A stretch of DNA of 25,665 nucleotides, taken from positions 1 through 25,665 of the forward strand of contig NAVB01000493.1 in assembly GCA_002179805.1 (NCBI GenBank), written 5' to 3'. The notes below the pieces were generated by a model. The model made no database searches and was not told where the DNA came from. It worked only from the letters and a program-made list of their open reading frames with translations. Shown here one piece after another: positions 1 to 9,997 of this stretch; within the stretch, counting starts at the first letter, position 1; each line of letters begins with the position of its first letter. Origin of the DNA: Acanthamoeba lenticulata (lineage: Eukaryota > Discosea > Longamoebia > Acanthamoebidae). Position numbers and translations under genes: made by a program.

Positions 1-6
1 ATATTT

Positions 7-1316
7 TTATTTAAAATAAAAAAAGGGATGGAAAGCGAACCGACGGTGGAGCCGAGTGGCTTGGGCAGGTGCAGTGGCGGCGGGGGAGACGGGAGGGCCA
101 TCGCGCGCGGCGACGAGCTGGTCCATGAAGGCAGCCCCGCCGCGTGCGGCGCCGAGGCGGCCAGCGAGCGTCCGGGCGAGATCGGCCCAGAAGGCTGGAT
201 CGTCGCCGTCATCGTCGGGGTAGTCTTTGGAGAGGGGATCGTCGCGCTGGCGCCAAAGCTGCGCGGCGAGTAGGCGAAGCTGAGCAGGCCCGACAGGCCC
301 TTCTTCTTCGCCGGCGGGCCAGCAGCGTCGGCCTTGCCCGGCTGCAGGCTCTCTCCGACGGCCTGGGCCGCCCCGCCGCTCCCGGCCACGATCCCCAGTT
401 CGGCAAGGGCGCCGCCGCCACTGTCAGTGGCGACCTCGGGGGCGTCGTTGGGGGCAGCGCTGATCACGACGGGGACCGCCACTTGGTTGAGCGACAGCGG
501 CCGCTGCTTGGCTTCGGCCTTGGGCTGCGCTTCGTCTTCTTCTTGGTGTCGCTCGACGTCCTTTTGCTGCTGGTGTTGCTGCTTCTCGAGCGCCGCTTGC
601 TCTGCGACATCAGCTTGATGATGCTCGGCTTCCTCATGATGGTGATGATGTCGGTGATGATGTGGACGATCTACTGCCTCGTGAGCGGGCTCTTCGGGCT
701 CTGCAGCGGTCGGGTGGACCTCCTCCAGCTCTGGCACGGCGGCGAGACCATCGGCCTCAGGCTCGTCTTCGACCGCCTCGTCCACAGCTTCGTGCTGCTC
801 CGGCAGCTTCTCTTCGTCCTGGTGGTGGCGGTCGGGCGACGCGAGCTCGCCGTCGAGAGCGCCGGTAGATGGCACCTGCTCCTCTGAGCCGTCCGCAGGC
901 TCGGCCACGACCGCGGCCGTGTCGGCTTCCTCGCGCTGCCGCTCGGCTTCGTAGTGCGCCTCGGGGTCAAACGCGCTGGCTTCTTCGTCCTCATCTGCTT
1001 CGTCAGTTAAGCTGGTCGCTACTTCGTGCGCTTGCTTCTCTGCCTTCATGAGGTCCACCGCGGTGTGCTGTGGCGCCACGCTTTCTTCGATCTTTTGGTG
1101 GTCGCATTCGCTTTCCTGGTCCCACGACGACGAGTCATCACCCGCCCCTCGCTTCTTCTCTTCCTCTTGTTTCGCGTCCATCTCCAGTACGTCATCTCCT
1201 TTCAACTGACCTTCAATCTCACCGACCACCTCCCTCCGTATGCTTTCGGCAGAGCTCCCGAGCTCCAGAGAAGGTGCCTCGGTTCCGCGCTGTGCGTGGT
1301 CCTCCTCCACGTCCAT
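7..1316 (-). CDS. Acidic low-complexity protein, function unknown
   Basis: I do not recognise this protein. The start at 1316 (MDVEEDHAQRG) follows an in-frame TAG a few codons upstream and lies in the CAAGATGG context. The first ~300 residues are rich in Glu, Asp, Ala and Gln, with a His-rich patch near 605-660 and Lys/Gln stretches, so this part is probably disordered or coiled. The last ~90 codons are in another frame and look folded: a segment reading DPLSKDYPDDDGDDPAFW, then ADLARTLAGRLGAARGG, ending at a TAA (9..7) that overlaps AATAAA. The frame switch needs an intron of length 3n+2. GTCGGA...CTGCTCAG at 359..280 (80 nt) fits and gives 409 residues, but other junctions or a frameshift are possible. 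The gene is divergent from the aldolase across 132 bp. The gene is well supported; its function is unknown. Confidence 0.72.
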
Positions 1317-1448
1317 CTTGTGCTAACTGTGGCTCTAAGCCGCGCCAGAGCAACCACCCACTATGCCAAGCACGAGGTGGCCAATTTTTGTCATTTTCAC
1401 TTTATTTTTTGTATTAGTTTTGAAATCGAAAGAGACGCTTTGCACAAG
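1317..1448. promoter_or_regulatory. Bidirectional promoter region between acidic protein and DERA
   Basis: These 132 bp separate two divergent start codons and must hold both 5' flanks. The middle is AT-rich (about 1380-1440), and both start codons sit in an identical GCACAAGATGG context. No TATA box is convincing. The role is inferred from position only. Confidence 0.5.
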
Positions 1449-2717
1449 ATGGAAGAGGAGATCGTGAAGCGAATCGAGGTGGTGTGTGGTGCCCTCGCGC
1501 TGCCGCTGGCTGCCGCGGCCGTTCGCGGCACCTTCCCGCACCTGCTGGCGCCCATCGGAGCTACTGATCCACCCGCCGGACCCACGCCGCACCCTTCTCC
1601 TGCCGTCCACACACGCACGTGATTTCCACACTTCATGTCCTTTGGCTTGGGTTATGTGTCCACGTGGTTGATTTGTTCGTGGACGTGTTGAATGAAGTTG
1701 TTGACACACGAAACATTCCCATTGTGCAGTGATTGATCACACGCTGCTGAAGCAGGAAGCGAGGGAGGCCGAGGTGGCCAAGCTGTGCCAGGAGGCCTTT
1801 GACCACAGCTTCGCGGCCGTGTGCGTCAACGGCTGCTGGGCGCAGTTCGCCCTCGACACTCTCCGCGCCCTCAACGCGCAGGCGCCCCACAAGCCGCCCG
1901 TCAAGGTCGCGCGCCACTCACGCACTTGACCACCCCTTTCTGCTTTTTTTGATCTGCTCTACTCGAGGATGTCGTTGGCCTTTGCCAATGGCGACGTCCT
2001 CATTGCCGTCTCTCCTGCTGTGCGGTGCAGGTGGCGTGCGTGGTGGGCTTCCCGCTGGGCGCCATGACGCCCGAGGCCAAGGCCTTCGAGGCCAAGCAGC
2101 TGGTCGAGGTGCGCAATGACGACACGCTTGGTGGAAGCCTTTTTTCTGCTCTGCGAGCAGCAATGGACTGAACACACTGTGGTTGCGCACAGCTGGGCGT
2201 GGACGAGATCGACATGGTGGTCAATGTCGGGCGGCTCAAGGACCAGGCCTACTCCTACGTGCTGGGCGACATCAAGGCCGTCGTCACGGCTGCCACCAGG
2301 TGAGGCCATCATCATCCGTTCGCCCGTCATCGCCCGACCTCTCGTCTGGTCTATTCTGACACGGCCGGGCTGGGCTGGGCTGGGTGCAGGGCCGACGGCT
2401 CTCACGCGGTGGTCAAGGTCATCCTGGAGACCGGCGCGCTGACGCGGGAGGAGCTCATTGACGGCTGCATCCTGTCGGCCCTGGCCGGCGCCCACTTCGT
2501 GAAGACCTCGACGGGCTTCAACGCCGCGGCGGGCGGCGCCAAGGCCGAGCACGTAGCGCTGATGAAGAAGGTCGTCGGCGACCGCCTTCAGGTGAAGGCC
2601 TCTGGCGGTGTTCGTAGCGCCGCCGACGTCGAGACCATGGTGGCCTCCGGCGCTTCACGCATCGGCACCAGCTCTGGCGTGGCTCTCGTGAGCAACGGCG
2701 AAGCCAAGGGCTACTGA
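1449..2717 (+). CDS. DERA: Deoxyribose-phosphate aldolase, bacterial-type DeoC
   Basis: Cleaves 2-deoxyribose-5-phosphate to glyceraldehyde-3-phosphate and acetaldehyde in deoxynucleoside breakdown; TIM-barrel class I aldolase, probably cytosolic. Predicted exons: 1449-1485, 1730-1905, 2031-2108, 2193-2299, 2390-2717 (241 residues). Recognition motifs are LIDHTLLK near residue 13, VGFPLGA near 77, the catalytic Asp in [10 protein letters not shown] (about D104), the Schiff-base Lys in HFVKTSTGF (about K171) and the second Lys in VKASGGVR (about K202). The C-terminal IGTSSG phosphate-binding loop is also present. The first exon is very short; its donor at 1486 is chosen because only a phase-1 junction joins it to exon 2, so the first ~12 residues are the weakest part. 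The protein resembles the short (~220-250 residue) bacterial/archaeal form rather than the longer animal enzyme. Family call is firm. Confidence 0.93.
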
Positions 2718-2799
2718 CGCGAAACCGCATAATTTTTTTCCTTTATTTTCTTCGTCATTTTCCTGGTGCGAGTTGCCTTGCGATAGAAGAGCCAGATCA

Positions 2800-2810
2800 G
2801 ATTAGCAAAC
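2800..2810 (+). promoter_or_regulatory. Shared 11-bp motif GATTAGCAAAC upstream of calcineurin B
   Basis: The motif ends 27 nt before the calcineurin B start codon. The identical 11-mer occurs upstream of the LRR gene (25052-25062, 31 nt before its ATG) and, on the opposite strand relative to the gene, upstream of the ATM1 homologue (10037-10047). A promoter or 5'UTR element is inferred from recurrence and position. Confidence 0.45.
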
Positions 2811-2837
2811 AAAACCCAAACTACAAGAAGAGTCAAC

Positions 2838-3754
2838 ATGGGAAACGACGTGGGCCGCATCAGTTCAAAGGATTTCGAAGGCGTTGAAGACTGTACGTAG
2901 ATGGCCGTTGGCGATGATGGGTTAGAGTTGTGTGCTGATGCTTAATGCTGCTAGTCACCGAGCCCGAGCTTCATAAGCTCCACCGTCGTTTCCAGAAGCT
3001 CGATAAGGACGGTTCAGGAAGCATCTCCGTCGGTACTTCCCTCCCCCCCCCGGTCAAACCAACCATTTAGCCATTTGGGCGTGTCCCTCACTTTTCTGTT
3101 CCTCTTTCCCCATCTCTCACACTAGATGAGTTCCTTTCTATCCCTGAGCTGGCCGGCAATCCTCTATTGAGTCGGATTATCGCCATTTTCGACACCAACA
3201 AGGATGAGGAGATTGAGTTCAATGAGTTTGTGAAGGCGCTGGCCACCTTCACCAACAAGGACAACCTCGAGGGCAAGCTGCGCTGTGCGTTTTCCTCCCT
3301 ATGTGCCTCCCCTCCTTCTGTGGCGCTTCCGCTCTTCTGCCTGCCGCTCTTCTATCAACCATCAAGCCAGCAGGCTGGCCTTCTCCTCGCGCTGACTCGC
3401 CTCTGCTACTTCTTCTTCTTCCTTCTGCCTCGTGTAGTCACGTTCCAGGTGTACGACATCGATAACGATGGCTTCATCTCCAATGGCGAGCTGTTCCAGG
3501 TGCTCAAGATGATGGTGGGCAGCAACCTGACTGATGTCCAGCTCCAGAACATTGGTGCGTGCCTTCTTCTTCTTCTTTTGGCTGCAGCTCTTCTCCACCT
3601 TGTCTTGCTGGTGCTGACGTTTTCGCGCGCTGCAGTCGACAAGACCATCCTGGAGGCCGACGAGGACAAGGACGGCAAGATCTCCTACGATGAGTTTGTT
3701 AAGCTCATCACCAACACCGAGGAGCTCGGTGCGAAGCTCACCATCTCCTTGTAA
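2838..3754 (+). CDS. CNB1: Calcineurin regulatory subunit B
   Basis: Calcium-binding regulatory subunit of the calcium/calmodulin-dependent phosphatase calcineurin, which it joins as a heterodimer with the catalytic A subunit. Exons 2838-2892, 2955-3032, 3126-3284, 3438-3554 and 3636-3754 give 175 residues, close to the ~170 usual for the family. The N-terminus MGNDVG carries the Gly2 N-myristoylation signal. Four EF-hand loops are visible: D35-E46, D67-E78, D104-E115 and D145-E156. Loop 2 has Glu instead of the usual Gly at position 6 (DTNKDEEIEFNE), which may lower its affinity. The block NGELFQVLKMMVG between EF3 and EF4 is typical of calcineurin B and separates it from calmodulin, centrin and frequenin-type proteins. 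All four introns are GT-AG. Confidence is high. Confidence 0.96.
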
Positions 3755-3847
3755 GTTTTGTAATCGTCTTATTGTGTCAGCAAATTCCCGCATCTCTCTA
3801 CAAAATCATGGGCAATGTGTGGGTGGTAGCGATCTCTTGTCTCGAGA

Positions 3848-4870
3848 TTAGATGGACTCGCCGTCAGCGGTCTTCCAGGGGATACGCTCGCAGTCGTCGG
3901 ACGTGTACTTGCACCTGACGAACTTGTCGTCGTCGAACGAGCCCGGGCAGATGTAGCTCTTGCCCTGCTTCTTCAGCCGCCCGCCGAAGCACTGAACACG
4001 AAGACAACACAGCCGCGTAAGAGAGGCTTCTTCGTGCACTGAGTAAGCGTGTAAAGTGTACCTTGGGGCAGCGAGGAAGGCAGCCATTCTTGACGCAGTC
4101 GCGAATGCGCGCAATCAGTTCAGCCTTGGTGCCTGAAGATGAGGCGTTAATAATGTTGCCTCGAGTAAACAAGCGGATTAGGACGTGCGAAAGAACGCAC
4201 CAGTGCAGACTTGATCGTTGTCGCGCAGCCTGTCCTTGAGCTGATCGACCTTCATGCCGCTCAGGGCGTCCTCCTGATCGTCGGAGAGCTTAGTGCCGCC
4301 GCTGCTCTTTTGCTTTTTGGCGGGAGGAGCCTTGGCCTTGGCCTTAGATTTGGACTTGCTGCTCTTCTGCTCCTCCTCGCTTTCCTCGCTTTCACTCTCC
4401 TCTTCTTCGCTCTCCTCGCTCTCGCTTTCTTCTTCGGATTCGCTGCTCTCGTCTCGCTTGCGCTTCTTGCTGCTGGTGGCCTTCTTCTTCTTCTTCGCCG
4501 CTTTGGCAGCTTTCTTCGCCTCTGCCGCGCGCGCCTTCTTGCGGCTGGAGGTTACGACGTTATCTTCCTCATCGCTTGACGGACTGTAGCGCTTGGGCGC
4601 CACGCCGATGCGCGTTCGCGCGCTTCGTCGAGTGGGTTCAGCCGTGACCTTCTTCTTCTTCTTGGCAGGAGCGGCTTTAGCCTTCTTCTTGGCCACGGCC
4701 GATTTTTTCTCATCTTCCTCCTCCTCGTCCGAGTTCTCATCCTTGGCGGCCTTGACCTGCTTCGACTTCTTGTCAGTCTTGGGCGTGTCCTCTTCCTGCT
4801 CCTCCTCCTTGACCTCCTCCTTTTCCTTGTCGACCTCGACGGTCTCGCCGGCCTCCTTCCTCTTCGGCAT
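3848..4870 (-). CDS. Acidic Lys-rich nuclear protein with C-terminal PADR1 zinc domain
   Basis: Exons 4870-4201, 4132-4062 and 3991-3848 give 294 residues. Residues 1-~200 are low complexity: long Lys/Ala runs (nuclear-localisation-like KKKKK and KKRKR) alternate with Ser/Glu/Asp tracts that look like casein kinase 2 substrates, with an RRSARTR segment near residue 95. The last ~90 residues form a PADR1 fold as in zinc finger 3 of PARP1: a helical part (MKVDQLKDRLRDNDQVCTG, then TKAELIARIRDCVKNGCLP) and a zinc ribbon with ligands C245, C248, C262 and C274. There is no PARP catalytic, WGR or BRCT domain. In PARP1 this domain couples DNA-break binding to the rest of the enzyme; a chromatin or nucleolar role here is inference. 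The 3' end faces calcineurin B with 93 bp between stop codons. Domain call is good; biological role unknown. Confidence 0.88.
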
Positions 4871-5216
4871 CCTCTTGTTCTTCTTGCGCGTTGGCCAAAG
4901 TTTGAGCTGAAAGGGACTTGTTTGTTCTCCGTAAATTGACCCCTTCCCTCCCGTCCTTGCCCGCCAAAATCCTAACAACGGTATCGTAACCGACAGCAGC
5001 TGATGCATTTTGAAACGTTTTCTGAAACGCACTTGGCCAAATGTTTTCGTTTTGTACATTGACGCACCCTCTGCCTGCTTGACTTCCCCGCTCTCTGCTC
5101 TGTAATATGTTCACCTCTTCTTCCATCTTGTCGACGGCCTTCTTCTTCTTTCATTCTCGTTCTCGTTCTCATTCTCGAAGGCGATTACCACCTCAAAATA
5201 AGTGCCACGCCCAGGC
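4871..5216. other. Intergenic spacer with TTCTCG repeat
   Basis: No supported gene lies in these 346 bp between two minus-strand genes. The stretch holds the 5' flank of the PADR1 gene and the 3' flank of the Rab gene. An imperfect TTCTCG hexamer array lies at 5153-5177. Short open frames here lack family motifs. Confidence 0.5.
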
Positions 5217-6232
5217 TCAGCAGCAGGTCGAGCCTTCGCCCTCATACTTTTGGATCTCCTTCTCGTCCAAGGTGAGGTGCATGGCGTCATTGTTTGACTG
5301 CTGCGGTCCGTTCTGGTAGTTATGAATGATGTGGTTGATCAAGAAGGTCATCGCCTTCTCCACGTTGAAGTTTTCCTTGGCCGACGTGAAGAACCACCCG
5401 ATGAAGCCATTCTCCTTGGCAAACTCCTCCATGACCTGCAGCAGCCACCACCAAGATTCAGCAGCGAGCAGCAGTGCAGCTGCCTGGGCTTAAACGTACG
5501 CTATCGGCGGGCTTCTTGTCGTTGACGAGATCCACCTTGTTGGCCAGCAGCACCACGGGCAGAGGGTCCCCGTTGTACAATCGAACTACACCGTAAAGAA
5601 GAGCAAGTAGCAGTTGGTCAGAAGAAGACGCTACTCGAGTTGAATAGGGGGACAGCGCGAGCACGTACTCTTTGAGTCAATATCGCCCTTCCACTTCTTC
5701 ACAATGTCAAGCGACTCTTGCAAAGGCCGGCCGAGGTCGAGCACCACGAAGCCGCCCACGGCATCACGATAGTAGACGCGCGTCAAGTTGCCGTAGCGCT
5801 CTTGGCCTGCAATGTCCCACAACTGGAGGTGGACCATGGCGTTGTGGCCCCAGTCGACGCTCTTGAGCGCAAAGTCAACGCCGATTGTGCCTGGCATGAC
5901 GATGAAGGGTTAGCCCTTCTGCTTCCACAGTGCAGCGAGCAGGTAAACGATAGGGGTTACTTTTGTAGTTGTCTGAGAATTCATTGTCCACGTAGCGCTT
6001 GATGAGAGAAGTTTTGCCCGTGCCTGCCGTTTTGAGAAATCAAACGTAAATTAAATTCAGCGTCAAGTCAACCCAAGAGGAGATTGGGGCGTGGCTGAAC
6101 TGTACCCATGTTGCCAACCACAAGGATTTTGTAGAGATACTCTCGTTTCTGAACGACATCCTCTTTGGGCGGACCGCCGCCAGTGTTCGTGTTGCTCCGC
6201 TGTCGTGGAGTTGTATGACCGCCTCCTTCCAT
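5217..6232 (-). CDS. RAB32: Rab32-family small GTPase
   Basis: Membrane-trafficking GTPase; Rab32/38 relatives act at lysosome-related organelles, mitochondria-associated membranes and phagosomes. Exons 6232-6106, 6023-5961, 5890-5669, 5585-5500 and 5435-5217 give 238 residues. Visible motifs are the P-loop GNMGTGKT (residues 40-47), switch I Thr in STIGVDFALK (about T65), WDIAGQE (88-94), ANKVDL (152-157), TSAKEN (183-188) and a terminal double cysteine for geranylgeranylation. IAGQE instead of the TAGQE of most Rabs, with VDFALK and RVYYRDAVG, is the hallmark of the Rab32/38/29 branch. A ~30-residue Gly/Thr/Asn-rich N-terminal extension precedes the fold. The ATG at 6232 is preceded by an in-frame TAA two codons upstream. 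The family call is secure; Rab32 versus a Rab32-like paralogue is not resolved. Confidence 0.92.
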
Positions 6233-6468
6233 CTTTTATGATCACTGGCCACGTCGACCCCACTGCCTGCTTGCAAAAGAAAATGAGAAACTATGCGCCT
6301 GTCGTCCCAAGCGTGGCTGCCGCTTCTGGTGGGTTGTTCACGGTTGCCGCGACCCAGCCGCGTCCCAAGTTATTAATACCGTCGGCAACACACGAAATAT
6401 CATCGACTTTTGATTGAGCATTCCCACAAGCTGGCACGATATTCCATGGTCGCGTAGCCACCGCTTGG

Positions 6469-7234
6469 TCAAGCCAGCACGTCGCCGCTCTGTTGCTTGG
6501 ATTTGTTGTCGCCGTGGTGGTGAGCCGCCTCGAGCTGATGGCGCCACATGGCCGCGTAGAGGCCATTGCGCGCGATGAGCTGATGGTGGTTGCCGCTCTC
6601 GACGACGTTGCCGCCCTTCATGACCATCACCAGATCGGCGTCCACCACCGTGGACAGCCGGTGGGCGATCATGAGCGTCGTCTTCCCGCGCGTCAACCGG
6701 GCCAGCGATTGCTGTACCACACAAACACACGCCGTTGAGCTTTTTGTCGACAAAACTGTTGAGCTCAACGGAAAAGGACGACAATGAGCAAAGGGCGAAC
6801 CTGGACTTCGCGCTCGGTGGCGGTGTCGATGGACGACGTGGCCTCGTCGCACAGCAGAATGGGCGCGTCCTTGAGGAGCGCACGCGCGATGGCGATTCGC
6901 TGCTTCTCGCCGCCCGACAGCTTGAGCCCGCGCTCGCCCACCACCGTGTCGTACCCGGCCTAGGCGGACGATCATGCACGAGCACGTGAGATGCGATGAA
7001 TCGTTCAACGTTCAACATCGCGTCGCATGTTTCGGTGGGCCAGCGTACGGGCATGTGGCGGATGGCCTCGTCGATGCGGGCCAAGCGCGCGGCCTCGAGC
7101 ACCTCCTCGTGGGTCGCGTCCGGGCGGCCGTAGGCGATGTTGTAGTAGATCGTGTCATTGAACAGCACCGTGTCCTGCACGCATCACACAAGACGCTTCA
7201 GATCGTTTGTTGTTTTTGTTTTGCGTAATGGAAC

Positions 7235-7265
<31 letters not shown>

Positions 7266-9997
7266 TGAATTGCTAGAATAATTGGTACCTGAGGAATGAC
7301 AGCGATCGAGCGGCGAAGGCTCTCGAGGGTGACGTGGCGGATGTCCTGCCCGTCGATGAGCACGCGGCCCTGAGCCGGGTCGTAGAACCGGAACAGGAGC
7401 CTGAAGATCGTCGATTTCCTGTTTTTTTATTTATATTTTTTGTTTATAATATTTTGTTTATAATCATTAGCCTGCGCTCAAAGCATCTGTGAGGGAGTCG
7501 TCGATGACGTACCCTGAGCCCGTGGTGCCGACGAAGGCGACCTTGGAGCCGGGCGGGATGCGGAAGGTGGCGCCGTCGAGGATCGGGCGCTCCGGGACGT
7601 AGCCGAAGCGCACATTCTCAAAGGTGATCTCGCCCTGGCTCAACTTCAGCTCTGTCGCGCCCGGTTCGTTCTGTGGTGTTGGTGATTGTCAACAATTTTA
7701 GTAATTTAAATTACTTGTAAAAACGAACACAAAAGTCTAACTTGAAATAATAAATAAAATAGAAGAAAAATACCTTGACGTCGGTGTTGAGGTGGAGAAG
7801 GCCGAACATGGTCTCCATATCGGTAAACGACTGTCGGAGCTCTCGGTAGACCGTCCCCTGTGCATGCATGGGGTCACAAAATTTCATTAAAAAAATAATC
7901 ACAAATAGAACAACAACAGGCTGAGTTACCAGGAAGTTGAGGGGCAGCGACAGCTGGAAGAGGAGGCCGTTGACCATCACCAGGTCGCCGATCGTGTACG
8001 TACCTAGTGGCGTTGGCGGCGCGGGCATTGGGTGAGGTGCGCAGGTTTTGAGGGGAGGCAGATGGCAACCACCATGATCACTGGGTGTTGGCGTACCAGC
8101 AGCGACGCCCTGCGCGGTGAGGATCATGGCGGCGGTGATGCTCGCGCTGAAGATGAAGTTCTGGCCAAAGTTCAAAAGGCCCAGGCTGCTCTGTGGTGTT
8201 GTGTGCGCAAGTGCCAAACAGCAGATACGCCTCCGTTGTTGAGCGCAAGACTTGAGCAAACGGGGCTGCCGAAACAACGCACGTTGGTCTTGAGGGAGGC
8301 CGCGCTGTACTTCTCAAAATACTTGTCATAGCGTGCAGCTTCCACCAGCTCATTGTTGAAATACTGCACCAAAAGCCATGTTAATTTTTCATTTCTCTTT
8401 AAAAATTAGATAAAGAAATAATAATAGTAATTAAAAGGGAAAAAGATAAGTTGTTGGGTGGGGCCCACCTTGACGGTCTCGTAGTTGATGAGCGAGTCGA
8501 TGGCCTTGGAGGAGGCCTCAGTCTCCATGGCGTTCATCTCCTTGCGGAACTTGGTCCGCCACTGCGTGACGCCAAACGTGTAGGCCGTGTAGACTCCGAT
8601 CGTGCCGGCCGTCAGCGCCGCGAACTGTCCGCCGTACTTATAGCTCTGCAGAGATGAACCCCAAAATGAAATGAATAATAAATAAATAAATGAATAAATA
8701 AATAAATAAATAAACCATTAGCACACAGAGGCCCTTCTGCGGCTTCCGTGCCCCGATCAAGGCGGACGCACCAGGATGGAGCAGACGAGGCCGATCTCGA
8801 GGATGGTCGGCATGATGTTGAACACCATCGATGTCAGCACAAAGTTGATGCCCCTGCCCGGCGCCAAGCCATCCCAACGTCAGCTGGCCAAAGAGGATCA
8901 AGAAGAAGAAGAAGAAGAAAAAGAGCGGACCGGGTGCCGCGGTCGATGGCGCGGGCGAGGCCGCCCGTCTGGCGCGAGAGGTGGAAGCGGAGGTCGAGCG
9001 AGAGGAGGTGGAGGAACGTGTTCCGGGCCACCTGCCGGATGGACGACTGGGCCACCTTGGAGAAGACCACGTTGCGCAGCTCCGTGAAGCCCGCCGCGCC
9101 CATGCGCGCCGCTCCATCTGCAAAAGAAAAGAATTAATAAAAATAAATAGATAATAAAAATAATAATGACGTGACGAAAAGAAAAGAAAAGAAGAGCGCA
9201 CAAGCAAGGAGGATGGCGATGGGGACGAGCGCGACATTGTCAGTGACTGCGTTGAGCATGTCGACGGCCTCCTTGAACAAGAACGGCACTTGCACGTTCA
9301 GGAGCTGTTTTCGTAGGCGTGTGTGTGTGTGTATTTGTGGTGTGTGAGACATCGTCGTCTTCTGTCCGACCCGCCAAGGTGGTGCACCTTGGAGCCGACG
9401 AGGAGGGCCACGGCGCCCACGACGCGGCGCTTGATGGCCGGGTTGTCGGCGGGCCACAGGTAGCCGCCAAGGCTCTTCATGATGGCCCACCCGCTGGCCC
9501 CGTCCGGCAGGCCTGTCGTCGCTGGCTTGGGCTTGCCCCCGCTTGAAGCCGCGAGCTTGGTGGGTGGCGTGGCGGGCGGCTTGGCGGCCATCACTGCGTC
9601 TGCGACCGGGCCAGGCGCCTTCTCGCTCGTGCCTGCCGCGGTGGGCTTGGGAGCTTGGCCACTGGTTCCTGTGGACGTCAGCCGTCGAGCCGGTCCGCCA
9701 TGCGCCCCGAAGAAGCGTGAAGGCCTGCACACACCAAAATGATTATCAAGAGATCTCAGCGTGAAAGGATCTACTACAGCGCCTGAGGAGCGAGGGGACG
9801 CACCAAGAGAGCGGACAAGCTGGTGTGGCGGGGTGTCGGTAAGTGGGCGTTGCTCCAGGACTGCGTAGCAGACAAGTTCTGTAGTTGAGTTTGCCCGACT
9901 GCACAATCTTGACGGGACCACGGCATAGGGTGGCAACACCCACAGCACTTGTTGGGCCGAGTCCAACGCCCCGCCAACCTGATGTGGCCCGCAGCAT
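6469..9997 (-). CDS. ABCB7: Mitochondrial ABC half-transporter ATM1/ABCB7
   Basis: Inner-membrane homodimeric ABC exporter that passes a sulfur-containing product from the matrix to the cytosolic Fe-S assembly machinery. Fifteen exons: 9997-9804, 9724-9388, 9304-9202, 9117-8931, 8853-8772, 8645-8469, 8363-8283, 8190-8097, 8003-7930, 7857-7774, 7670-7513, 7418-7289, 7174-7049, 6959-6801, 6711-6469; 742 residues. The N-terminus ([10 protein letters not shown]) is basic and Ser/Thr-rich, like a mitochondrial presequence. The membrane half shows the ATM1-type blocks [33 protein letters not shown] and [13 protein letters not shown]. The nucleotide-binding half shows Walker A GTTGSGKS (519-526), Q-loop [10 protein letters not shown], signature LSGGEKQR, Walker B with D647-E648 and the H-loop H679. 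Alternative: an ABCB6/HMT1-type half-transporter, but the presequence and membrane blocks favour ATM1. A longer in-frame start at 10078 exists; I prefer 9997 for its CCAAGATG context and presequence. Confidence 0.95.
7235..7263. repeat. (AAAT)n microsatellite in intron
   Basis: Perfect AAAT tetranucleotide array inside an intron of the ABCB7/ATM1 gene, between the exons starting at 7418 and 7174. Confidence 0.85.
8677..8714. repeat. (AAAT)n microsatellite in intron
   Basis: Imperfect AAAT array, interrupted by a TGAA unit, in the ABCB7/ATM1 intron between exons 8853-8772 and 8645-8469. Confidence 0.8.
9319..9332. repeat. (GT)n microsatellite in intron
   Basis: Seven GT dinucleotides in the ABCB7/ATM1 intron just upstream of the acceptor of exon 9304-9202. 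Confidence 0.75.

Noticed and set aside
144..887. Long plus-strand open frame (247 codons) with a hydrophobic stretch
   Set aside because: It is the antisense shadow of the Glu-rich minus-strand gene; the hydrophobic Leu/Val runs come from reverse-reading GAG/GAA/CAG codons.
2109..2192. Inverted or direct repeats suggesting CRISPR or transposon ends
   Set aside because: Repeats across the window are simple microsatellites in introns; no spaced repeat array, transposase or terminal inverted repeats are seen.
4211..4910. Plus-strand Leu/Ser/Phe-rich frames that look like membrane proteins
   Set aside because: Antisense of Lys/Glu tracts of the PADR1 protein (AAG/GAG read backwards gives CTT/CTC); no family motifs.
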